NCBI GenBank assembly: GCA_017411665.1
Contig: JAFQPT010000309.1
Coordinates: forward strand, 1-5,853
Source: Oscillospiraceae bacterium
Lineage (GTDB): Bacteria; Bacillota_A; Clostridia; Oscillospirales; Oscillospiraceae
Length of the DNA stretch: 5,853 nt
Direction of reading: 5' to 3'
Shown piece after piece: positions 1 to 5,742 of the stretch. The position numbers and the translations under genes were made by a program. The notes below the pieces were generated by a model. The model was not told where the DNA came from. It saw nothing but the letters and a program-made list of their open reading frames with translations, and made no database searches. The stretch's first letter is position 1, and every line of letters begins with the position of its first letter.

Positions 1-23
1 CCTCTTTTGAGGAGTGGTGCATG

Positions 24-2339
24 TTATAGATTTGCTTTGTAGCTGAACCAGCATTCGGCAATGCGTTTTGTGGTGCCATGATTGTCACCTTCACCCTGCC
101 AGCGCCAACCGTCATCGGTTTCGATCAGTGGCAGAGCGGCGTTCTGGAAGGGAACGGGCACATCGTCGGGGGAGTAGTAATAACCCATGTAGCTGCTGCC
201 CAAAGTGTTTTGAGCGAATTGCACGATTGGGTGCGTTCCTCGAAATACGGTAACGTCACGGACTCCGGAGGGAAGATCGGATTTTGCGGCTGCAATGGGA
301 TCTTCCAGATATGCTTCCGCAATGTCAGTCATGTAGCTGAGTCGTCCGGGAGCAAAGTGGTTTATTGGGAAATCATGCAAATCTCTGACTGCCAGCTCCA
401 ACTCCGCAAGGTTGTTCCGTTCATCATCTTGATGCTTGACACCGAAGAAAATTCCGTTGGCATCATAGAGATCAATAGCTACGGAGTCCGCTTTTGCGGT
501 TTCCTTCCATGGCACTATGACCATGTCCGGGGCAGACAAATCGGGATAGCTGATTAGCTTGCTGTTGCTGCCATCGGTCAGACGTATCTTAATGGAAGCG
601 ACATCGGGATTCGCAATCAGAATCACATCATAAGCGGATTTGTCCGTGATTTCACCGCTATCATTTGCAAGCGCGGGACTGCTGAGCAGGATCCCGTCAT
701 TGAGATCTGCGGCATTCTCAAAGCGTTCCATTTGTCCGGTAAACGTCGCCATATTGTCCTTGATCTGGAATACCGCCCAGCCGTAGTCGGTCTTCGGTAC
801 ACCCGTGCGGAAGCCGACCACATGGTAGTCGTCTCCAATCAGATGTGTAGCAAAGACATCCACAGGCTCATCCAGCATACTTTCCAGACAGCGCTGGTAA
901 AAGGGCTCATGGGCAACGTGTTTGCCGATTCCGCTTTTGACGGGGTAGAGATATTGGATCGTCAGCTGCTCCGTCTTGTAAAGTTCGCTGTCGGATGTGC
1001 CGAAGGCAATGTAATAGCTGCCTGTTTTATGGCGGGTCAGCAGATAAAACAAGTGCTGATGGCTGTCATCGGTGAAGCGTACGATTTTGCTGTCTGTGAT
1101 TTCAGTGACGGGAGGCTGCTGATCCATAGCCAAACGGTAAGGCATCATATCATTGAGATTTTCGGTAGTCATTGGGAAAGGCTCTGCTGTTCCCAAATCT
1201 TCCCACCCATAAGAAAGATCCATCACCCAAAAGACATTGTCTGTGGTCAGACAGAAAGAACTGGGATGCTCGTAATACGTGCTGCTCGAATAATCTTGAT
1301 AAGCGAGCTTTTCATAGCCGTACATAGTTGCGCCGAATGTATGGATGATTTCCTTCGGGTCGGTAAGAAGCCGTACAGCGCTGACGGCAAACAAAACCAT
1401 GACGATGATCGTGACCAAGCGACCGGGATCGCGATATCGGAATACGTGCCGTACACGTTCGGCTGTATCGCCTTCGCCAAAAGCTACAGGTGCGGCGTGA
1501 ATCTGCTTATGTCCGGTCGTGAGACTCAGCAGTGTTTGTGCGTAATCGGCCTTGTCAGCTTCGTCCAAGTCGGCTGTGACTGCCTCATCACAGGACAGCT
1601 CCATATCCCGCATAGCAAGAACGAATGCCAGCCATACCAGCGGATTAAACCAGTGGATGCACAGAGCCAGAAAGGCCAGAAGCTTGATTCTGTGGTCGCG
1701 GCGGTGGATATGGTATCGTTCGTGGTGCAGAATGTGAGACTGCTCTTGCGGTGTCAAATTCGCAGGCAGATAGATTTTCGGAGAGAACCAGCCCAACACA
1801 AAGGCGGTTTCAATTTGATCGGAGAGATAGACTTGATGATCTGTTGGAACTGCTTCCAGCAGCTTTCTGTGAAGCTTCAGCAGGGTGATACCGTTCCATA
1901 GAAGCATTGCTGCAATGCCGATGAGCCAGAGGGTTGCAAGGAACGGGAAAATCTCTGTTTTTACTGTTTTGGGATGAGAAATCCCGTCCGCGCCTGTGAC
2001 GACATATTGTCCGCCTTCGTCGGTAGTAATGGGGCGGTTGCCGTGCTGTACGGCCGTTTCGAATTCTTCGGTCACATCGAAATAGGTATGAGTTTCTCCG
2101 ATATAGTCATTGCCCCATTTTGCGGCAAAACCTTGGGCGAAGTCATCGGGCAGAGAGGAGATACCGGATTCAATGGTTACGGGAACCAGCAGACGAATTA
2201 AAACAATGCCCCACAGCATATAACACCATTTTCGGGGAGGATTGCCCAGACACATGATCCATCTTGCCAGATAGACGGAAAGAATCACAAAAGAGGCTTT
2301 TAGGCTCATGTCCAGAACGGTCATAAACAGATCGGTCAT
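24..2339 (-). CDS. BlaR1-like M56 family membrane metallopeptidase (sensor/transducer)
   Basis: This 771-residue integral membrane zinc protease is of the BlaR1/MecR1 type, which relays an outside signal by causing proteolysis of the partner repressor. Hydrophobic segments lie at about residues 6-25, 38-55, 131-149, 219-242 and 307-323. The cytoplasmic protease motif HERYH is at 206-210, preceded by the family-typical FVLGWFSPKIYLP. The probable third zinc ligand is E247 in MELSCDEAV. Residues from about 324 to 771 form a large extracytoplasmic region. It lacks a recognisable transpeptidase set (SxxK, SxN, KTG), so it is probably not a beta-lactam sensor; what it binds is unknown. I chose ATG 2339 because GGAGG (2348-2352) lies 8 nt upstream of it. 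The in-frame GTG at 2348 shares its G with that ribosome binding site and is unlikely to be used. The gene follows the blaI-like repressor by 5 nt and is surely cotranscribed with it. The family call is firm; the ligand is not known. Confidence 0.9.
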   Translation of the reverse strand: MTDLFMTVLDMSLKASFVILSVYLARWIMCLGNPPRKWCYMLWGIVLIRLLVPVTIESGISSLPDDFAQGFAAKWGNDYIGETHTYFDVTEEFETAVQHGNRPITTDEGGQYVVTGADGISHPKTVKTEIFPFLATLWLIGIAAMLLWNGITLLKLHRKLLEAVPTDHQVYLSDQIETAFVLGWFSPKIYLPANLTPQEQSHILHHERYHIHRRDHRIKLLAFLALCIHWFNPLVWLAFVLAMRDMELSCDEAVTADLDEADKADYAQTLLSLTTGHKQIHAAPVAFGEGDTAERVRHVFRYRDPGRLVTIIVMVLFAVSAVRLLTDPKEIIHTFGATMYGYEKLAYQDYSSSTYYEHPSSFCLTTDNVFWVMDLSYGWEDLGTAEPFPMTTENLNDMMPYRLAMDQQPPVTEITDSKIVRFTDDSHQHLFYLLTRHKTGSYYIAFGTSDSELYKTEQLTIQYLYPVKSGIGKHVAHEPFYQRCLESMLDEPVDVFATHLIGDDYHVVGFRTGVPKTDYGWAVFQIKDNMATFTGQMERFENAADLNDGILLSSPALANDSGEITDKSAYDVILIANPDVASIKIRLTDGSNSKLISYPDLSAPDMVIVPWKETAKADSVAIDLYDANGIFFGVKHQDDERNNLAELELAVRDLHDFPINHFAPGRLSYMTDIAEAYLEDPIAAAKSDLPSGVRDVTVFRGTHPIVQFAQNTLGSSYMGYYYSPDDVPVPFQNAALPLIETDDGWRWQGEGDNHGTTKRIAECWFSYKANL

Positions 2340-2344
2340 GGCAT

Positions 2345-2704
2345 TCACCTCCGGTGCTGTTCAATCAACGTTTCCAATGCGCTGATCTCCTGTTCGGAAA
2401 GCCTTTTGCGTTTGGTAAAAGCTGCCAGAAAACCGGGGAGAGATCCGTGGAAGGTTTCTTCCACAAACTGCTCCGACTGCATAGCGTAATAGTCCTCTTT
2501 TGAGATGCGGCTTGTTACAAAGCCGTCGTTGTTTTGAAACAGTCCTCGTTCACATAAACGGCGGAGCACCGTATAGGTTGTGGATTTTTTCCAGTTCAGC
2601 TCCTCTTCACTCAGCTTCACCAACTGACCGGATGATACAGGCTCATTGGCCCAGATGATGTCTGCAAATCGAGCTTCGATTGTGCCCATTGTCAGATTGC
2701 TCAT
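2345..2704 (-). CDS. BlaI/MecI/CopY-family transcriptional repressor
   Basis: This is a 119-residue winged-helix repressor, close to the usual 120-130 of the family. The N-terminal DNA-binding part covers about residues 5-68, with the recognition helix around 38-54 (KKSTTYTVLRRLCERGLF) and a short wing at 58-66. The C-terminal helices (about 72-119) are the dimerisation part, ending in the family-typical LSEQEISALETLI. It is known for this family that the dimer binds palindromes over its own promoter and is inactivated by cleavage when the BlaR1-like partner is triggered. Two palindromes upstream fit that role. The start ATG at 2704 has an excellent site, AAGGAGG (2711-2717), 6 nt upstream. 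The bond that aligns with the Asn-Phe cleavage site of staphylococcal BlaI is Ala95-Phe96 here. The gene ends 5 nt before the membrane peptidase gene, so the two form one operon. Confidence 0.92.
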   Translation of the reverse strand: MSNLTMGTIEARFADIIWANEPVSSGQLVKLSEEELNWKKSTTYTVLRRLCERGLFQNNDGFVTSRISKEDYYAMQSEQFVEETFHGSLPGFLAAFTKRKRLSEQEISALETLIEQHRR

Positions 2705-2720
2705 ACTGCACCTCCTTTTG

Positions 2721-2737
2721 GTTTACGTCATGTAAAC
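2721..2737. promoter_or_regulatory. BlaI-type operator, site 2 (early transcribed region)
   Basis: GTTTACGTCATGTAAAC is the same 17-bp palindrome as the one at 2749-2765, with differences confined to the centre; its arms differ from perfect symmetry at one position (G2727). Its centre is 28 bp from that of the other site. It lies just downstream of the predicted transcription start and immediately upstream of the AAGGAGG site of the repressor gene. Paired sites suggest cooperative binding of two dimers. Confidence 0.75.
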
Positions 2738-2747
2738 TTTTAATTTT

Positions 2748-2776
2748 AGTTTACATGATGTAAACCTTGTTGTCAA
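2748..2776 (-). promoter_or_regulatory. Likely promoter of the blaI-like/blaR1-like operon
   Basis: On the minus strand a perfect -35 TTGACA (2776-2771) is followed after 17 nt by TAAACT (2753-2748), a 4/6 match to TATAAT. Transcription would start near 2741, giving a leader of about 37 nt that carries the AAGGAGG site. The palindrome at 2749-2765 fills the spacer and most of the -10, so a bound repressor would block polymerase directly. This is inferred from sequence only. Confidence 0.6.
2749..2765. promoter_or_regulatory. BlaI-type operator, site 1 (within promoter)
   Basis: GTTTACATGATGTAAAC is a perfect palindrome with 8-bp arms around a central G. It contains the TACA...TGTA core typical of BlaI/MecI operators. 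It overlaps the spacer and -10 of the repressor operon promoter. Binding by the adjacent repressor is inference, but palindrome and gene position agree. Confidence 0.8.
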
Positions 2777-2788
2777 GAGCGCAAGTGC

Positions 2789-2818
2789 TTTTCATTGTAA
2801 TTTATATCGGAGTATGAT
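2789..2818 (+). promoter_or_regulatory. Possible promoter of the purine nucleoside phosphorylase gene
   Basis: A TATGAT -10 (2813-2818; 5/6 match) is preceded after 18 nt by TTTTCA (2789-2794; 4/6 match to TTGACA). The start would lie near 2825, about 30 nt before the ATG. The match is moderate, and other AT-rich hexamers are present in this gap. Confidence 0.4.
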
Positions 2819-2853
2819 ACAGTGATAAATAAGAACATTTGATGGAGGTTATT

Positions 2854-3672
2854 ATGGATTTGCAGGCAAAAATCAATGCTGCGGCGGAATTTATTTTGAA
2901 TACGGTTTCCAATCGCCCCAGCATCGGTATGGTATTGGGCAGCGGATTGGGTGATTTTGCAGATACATTGGAAAATCCTGTTCGTGTAGCCTATTCCGAT
3001 ATTCCCAATTTCCCGCAGCCGACGGTTGCCGGGCATGCGGGTGCGCTTGTTTTCGGCAGTAAAATGGGACAGGAAATCGTGGTGCTGCAGGGCCGCATCC
3101 ACTTCTATGAAGGAGTGTCCATGCAGGAGCTGACCTTGCCTGTGCGTGTACTGGCTGCTATCGGTGTCAAAACTTTGGTGCTGACCAATGCAGCAGGGGG
3201 GGTAAATACATCTTTCCGAGCAGGCGACCTGATGCTTATCAGCGACCATATCAATTACTCCGGAGCAAATCCTTTGATTGGTCAGAATCTGGATGCATTT
3301 GGGCCCCGTTTCCCTGATGTCAGTGACCTGTATACAAAGGAAATTCGAGAAAAGGTAAAAGAAAAGGCTGCGGAAGCGGGTATGAGACTGCAGGAAGGCG
3401 TGTATATGATGTTTTCCGGCCCCAACTATGAAACTCCCGCAGAGGTACGAATGGCCCGTATCGTGGGCGCTGACGCGGTGGGAATGTCCACTGTGCCGGA
3501 AGCACTGATCGCCGGCCACTGCGGTATGCGTGTGGTAGGGATGAGCTGCATTACCAACATGGCGGCAGGGGTGCTGGATGTGAAGCTGGATCACAGCGAA
3601 GTGGTGGAAACGGCCAATCGAGTCCACGATGAATTCCATCAGCTGCTGAATCTGATTTTGACGGTACTGTAA
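2854..3672 (+). CDS. punA: Purine nucleoside phosphorylase (trimeric, inosine/guanosine type)
   Basis: This cytosolic enzyme splits purine nucleosides with phosphate into the free base and (deoxy)ribose 1-phosphate, in purine salvage. The protein is 272 residues, the usual length. Family marks are the phosphate-binding GSGLG (29-33), GHAG (60-63), GRIHFYEG (80-87), NAAG (112-115) and GPNYETPAE (189-197), with base-binding E193, then GMSTVPEA (210-217) and TN (234-235). The Asn at 235 in the ITNMAAG context matches the trimeric enzymes that prefer 6-oxopurines (inosine, guanosine) over adenosine. I chose ATG 2854 because GGAGG (2844-2848) sits 5 nt before it. The upstream in-frame TTG 2839 and ATG 2842 lie before or within that site and are not credible. 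The gene is single, divergent from the repressor operon and closed by a strong terminator that begins in its stop codon. Confidence 0.95.
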   Translation: MDLQAKINAAAEFILNTVSNRPSIGMVLGSGLGDFADTLENPVRVAYSDIPNFPQPTVAGHAGALVFGSKMGQEIVVLQGRIHFYEGVSMQELTLPVRVLAAIGVKTLVLTNAAGGVNTSFRAGDLMLISDHINYSGANPLIGQNLDAFGPRFPDVSDLYTKEIREKVKEKAAEAGMRLQEGVYMMFSGPNYETPAEVRMARIVGADAVGMSTVPEALIAGHCGMRVVGMSCITNMAAGVLDVKLDHSEVVETANRVHDEFHQLLNLILTVL

Positions 3673-3714
3673 TATAAAAAAGGAACTACCCGAGCGGTAG
3701 TTCCTTTTTTATAT
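3672..3714. terminator. Bidirectional rho-independent terminator
   Basis: The hairpin has a perfect 19-bp stem (3672-3690 with 3696-3714) around the 5-nt loop CGAGC. The GC-containing part, GGAACTACC/GGTAGTTCC, is flanked by A6 on the left and T6 on the right, so each strand yields a stem followed by a U run. It ends the nucleoside phosphorylase transcript (plus) and the dehydrogenase transcript (minus). The left arm starts at the last base of the phosphorylase stop codon, and the right arm ends 10 nt from the dehydrogenase stop. Confidence 0.93.
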
Positions 3715-3724
3715 ATAAATTGAA

Positions 3725-4753
3725 TTATTCCTGGCAGTTGATGATGATCTTGCACAGGTTGGTGCCGTCCAGCATCATCTTCAGAGCGGTTTCGATTTCG
3801 CCCAGAGGCAGACGGTCGGTGACCATGCGGTCCAGATGCAGTTCCTTCCAGTTATCTGCAACAAACTTTGCACCTTCTTCAAAGTCCTGCTGAGAGTACA
3901 GACGGTTGCCAATCAGAGTGATTTCCTTGAAGGAAACCTTGCCGATGATAAAGGGGTAAGCGTCGCCGCTGAGACCCAGGCTCAACAGCTTACCGCCGCA
4001 GCGGCACAGGTCAGGCATCTGCAGGATGCAGGATGCTGCGCCGGAGGTATCGTATACGATATCGAAGCCGGAACCGCCGGTGACTTCCTTCATGACATCC
4101 ATTGCGTCGATTTCTGCGGGGTTGATGGTTTCAATGCCCATAGATTCAACGAAATTACGACGAGGTTCATTGATTTCGGAGACGATGACACGGCCTGCGC
4201 CTTCTGCCTTAGCCAGAATTGCAATGTACAGACCAACAGCAGCGCCGCCGGAAATGAAAATCTTGTCACCCTTTTCGATACGGCTGTTCTTCATCAGATG
4301 AACGCCAACTGCGAAGGGTTCGCTGAGGATTGCTACATCGTCGGGAAGATCTTCTTCCACTGCGACCAGCTTGTCTACAGCAACCTTGGTGTATTCAGCG
4401 AAGCCGCCGTCCACATGGATGCCCAACAGCTTCAGATTTTCACAAACGTGAGTCAGACCTCTCTTGCAGGCTGCACATTCGCCGCAGGAGATGATAGGGT
4501 TCATCAGAACACGCTGGCCAACCTGGAAGGGTCCTTTATAAGCTTCGGGCAGAGTGACGATTTCGCCCAGAATTTCGTGGCTGAGTACGGTGGGAACGGT
4601 GGCGGTCATGTGCTTGCCGCGGTAAACGGTAATGTCAGAACCGCAAACACCTGCCAGTTTGACCTTGATGAGTGCTTCATGGTCATTGGTTTCGGGCATG
4701 GGAATGTCGGTCAGTTCCAGTTCCAGCCAATTTTTCAGTACAGCTGCTTTCAT
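3725..4753 (-). CDS. Zinc-dependent medium-chain dehydrogenase (sorbitol/L-idonate/threonine dehydrogenase-like)
   Basis: This 342-residue protein belongs to the medium-chain alcohol dehydrogenase superfamily, which oxidises secondary alcohols of polyols, sugar acids or amino acids with NAD(P). The GroES-like catalytic domain carries likely catalytic-zinc ligands C37 (GVCGSD), H59-E60 and E145 (SEPFAVG). The structural-zinc lobe has C90, C93, C96 and C104. The Rossmann domain begins at 165-174 (IFISGGAAVG), where the usual middle glycine of GxGxxG is alanine. The acidic residue E193 after the second strand favours NAD(H) over NADP(H). ATG 4753 was chosen for the AAGGAG site (4765-4770), 11 nt upstream; further upstream in-frame codons run into the preceding gene. 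It lies 28 nt after an SDR of gluconate 5-dehydrogenase type and near a KDG kinase. A sugar-acid substrate such as L-idonate or a related hexonate is therefore likely, but the exact substrate is not fixed by sequence. Confidence 0.9.
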   Translation of the reverse strand: MKAAVLKNWLELELTDIPMPETNDHEALIKVKLAGVCGSDITVYRGKHMTATVPTVLSHEILGEIVTLPEAYKGPFQVGQRVLMNPIISCGECAACKRGLTHVCENLKLLGIHVDGGFAEYTKVAVDKLVAVEEDLPDDVAILSEPFAVGVHLMKNSRIEKGDKIFISGGAAVGLYIAILAKAEGAGRVIVSEINEPRRNFVESMGIETINPAEIDAMDVMKEVTGGSGFDIVYDTSGAASCILQMPDLCRCGGKLLSLGLSGDAYPFIIGKVSFKEITLIGNRLYSQQDFEEGAKFVADNWKELHLDRMVTDRLPLGEIETALKMMLDGTNLCKIIINCQE

Positions 4754-4781
4754 TTGCGTTGTATCTCCTTTTTGTAGAGCG

Positions 4782-5585
4782 TTAGGGCTGCTTGCCGATG
4801 TATGCCAGGATGCCGCCGTCAACGTACAGAACGTGGCCGTTTACGAAGTTGGAAGCATCGGATGCCAGGAATACTTCGGGGCCTGCCAGGTCTTCGGGGT
4901 TGCCCCAGCGTTCTGCGGGAGTCTTAGCAACGATGAACTGGTCGAAGGGATGACGGCTGCTGTCGGGCTGAATTTCGCGCAGAGGAGCAGTCTGGGGAGT
5001 AGCAATGTAGCCAGGGCCAATGCCGTTGCACTGGATGTTGTACTTGCCGTATTCGGAGCAGATGTTGCGGGTCAGCATCTTCAGACCGCCCTTAGCAGCT
5101 GCATAAGCGGAAACGGTTTCGCGGCCCAGTTCGCTCATCATGGAGCAGATGTTGATGATCTTGCCGTGACCCTTCTTAATCATGCCGGGAATAACAGCCT
5201 ATGCAACGATGAAGGGAGCAACCAGGTCGATGTCGATGACTTCACGGAATTCAGCAGCATCCATTTCAATCATGGGGATACGCTTGATGATGCCTGCGTT
5301 GTTAACCAGAATGTCAACACCACCCAGATCTTCTTCAATCTTCTGAACCAGAGCAATGATATCTTTTTCCTTGGTTACGTCGCAGTAGTAGCCGTAAGCT
5401 TCGGTGATGCCTGCTTCGGCATAGTTCTTGATGCCTTCGTTCATGCTCTTTTCGGAGCGGCAGTTGTAAACAACCTTTGCGCCTGCTTCAGCCAGTGCGC
5501 GGCCGATAGCGAAGCCGATGCCATAGGTACCGCCGGTAACCAGAGCGACCTTACCTTCCAGAGAAAAAGACTTCATAATATCCAT
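4782..5585 (-). pseudogene. idnO: Gluconate 5-dehydrogenase-like SDR, interrupted by an in-frame amber codon
   Basis: This is a classical short-chain dehydrogenase of 267 codons, the normal length for the gluconate 5-dehydrogenase (IdnO) group. That group interconverts D-gluconate and 5-keto-D-gluconate or similar pairs. The first half holds the cofactor motif TGGTYGIG (17-24), D69 in CDV and NNAG (95-98). The second half holds catalytic S148 (in INICSMMSELGR), Y161 and K165 (YAAAK), PGY (191-193) and the C-terminal VNGHVLYVDGG. Codon 129 is TAG in an otherwise unbroken frame, so normal translation would give a 128-residue product without the active site. The next ATG (codon 135) has no ribosome binding site and would make only the second half. 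Family members usually have Lys or Gln here, and AAG to TAG is one base change. The start ATG 5585 follows AGAAGGA (5596-5602) by 10 nt; ATG 5576 is less well placed. Sequencing error, true mutation or amber read-through cannot be told apart here. Confidence 0.85.
5199..5201 (-). other. In-frame amber (TAG) codon within the SDR gene
   Basis: The plus strand reads CTA, giving TAG on the coding strand between GTTGCA and GCTGTT. The frame on both sides is the same: 15 nt separate the stop from the downstream ATG 5183, and all motifs before and after lie in one phase. A single T in place of A at 5201 (coding strand) would explain it. No complete or right-hand partial gene in this window ends in TAG: the stops are TAA in five genes and TGA in the repressor. 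Confidence 0.95.
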
Positions 5586-5611
5586 AATAAGAGTATCCTT
5601 CTTTAAAAATA

Positions 5612-5640
5612 CCCCCAAAACACTATGAGTTTTTTGGGGG
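5612..5640 (-). terminator. Terminator-like hairpin in the SDR leader
   Basis: On the minus strand the RNA can pair CCCCCAAAA (5640-5632) with TTTTGGGGG (5620-5612). The stem continues after one mismatch as ACT/AGT around a CAT loop. It is followed by TATTTTTAAAG, a short U run, so it resembles an intrinsic terminator on the minus strand only. It lies between the likely promoter at 5656-5664 and the ribosome binding site at 5596-5602. It could therefore end read-through from the upstream kinase gene, attenuate the cassette, or protect the 5' end of the mRNA. Confidence 0.6.
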
Positions 5641-5655
5641 CCAAAGCTTGTGTAT

Positions 5656-5664
5656 ATTATATCA
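5656..5664 (-). promoter_or_regulatory. Extended -10 promoter for the SDR-dehydrogenase pair
   Basis: TGATATAAT on the minus strand combines a perfect TATAAT (5661-5656) with the extended TGn motif. A start near 5649 gives a leader of about 63 nt. A perfect TTGACA lies at 5690-5685, but 23 nt away, too far for a normal pair. Paired at 18 nt, that -35 would use the weaker AATGAT (5666-5661). Either way, transcription most likely starts within this gap. Confidence 0.6.
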
Positions 5665-5683
5665 TTTCATTCTGATAAATATA

Positions 5684-5701
5684 TTGTCAATGAACTGACA
5701 A
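5684..5701. promoter_or_regulatory. Inverted repeat overlapping the -35 region
   Basis: TTGTCA (5684-5689) and TGACAA (5696-5701) are perfect 6-bp inverted arms with a 6-nt centre. They overlap the TTGACA hexamer of the SDR promoter region and may form an operator. The binding protein is not known from this window. Confidence 0.35.
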
Positions 5702-5702
5702 C

Positions 5703-5713
5703 TTGTTACACAA
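5703..5713. promoter_or_regulatory. GntR/FadR-subfamily-type operator palindrome
   Basis: TTGTTACACAA has arms TTGT and ACAA around TAC and fits exactly the TnGTnnnACnA pattern known for FadR-subfamily GntR regulators. That subfamily often controls gluconate and hexuronate genes, which agrees with the cassette here. It lies about 12 bp upstream of the TTGACA hexamer. No regulator gene is seen in the window, so this is inference from an 11-bp match. Confidence 0.4.
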
Positions 5714-5742
5714 ATATATCGATTTTGCACAATTGAGATTGA

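Noticed and set aside
732..1901. Long plus-strand open frame of 389 codons inside the M56 peptidase gene
   Set aside because: It is fully antisense to a clear family protein, has no recognisable domain, is rich in Cys, His and Gln in a random pattern and has no convincing ribosome binding site.
2773..3639. Minus-strand open frame of 288 codons opposite the nucleoside phosphorylase
   Set aside because: It is the mirror of a strongly conserved enzyme gene; the composition (many His, Cys, Gln) is typical of antisense frames and no motif is visible.
3836..4777. Plus-strand open frame of 313 codons opposite the zinc dehydrogenase
   Set aside because: Antisense shadow caused by biased codon use; the minus strand carries all zinc-ligand and Rossmann motifs.
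4782..5183. Second half of the SDR as an independent 133-residue protein
   Set aside because: There is no ribosome binding site before ATG 5183, it lacks the cofactor-binding half, and it continues the upstream frame exactly, so it is the rest of an interrupted gene.
5199..5201. Pyrrolysine or selenocysteine-type programmed recoding at the amber codon
   Set aside because: Selenocysteine uses TGA. For pyrrolysine there is no evidence here of pyl genes or a catalytic need at this position, which is on a non-catalytic helix; a point change is simpler. Left open only as a check.
4632..5606. Plus-strand open frame of 324 codons running opposite the SDR and dehydrogenase genes and across the amber site
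   Set aside because: It spans two unrelated minus-strand genes and their gap, has no domain, and is explained by codon bias on the other strand.
5586..5742. Riboswitch in the gap before the SDR gene
   Set aside because: The leader is only about 63 nt, with one simple hairpin and no conserved aptamer pattern that I can recognise.
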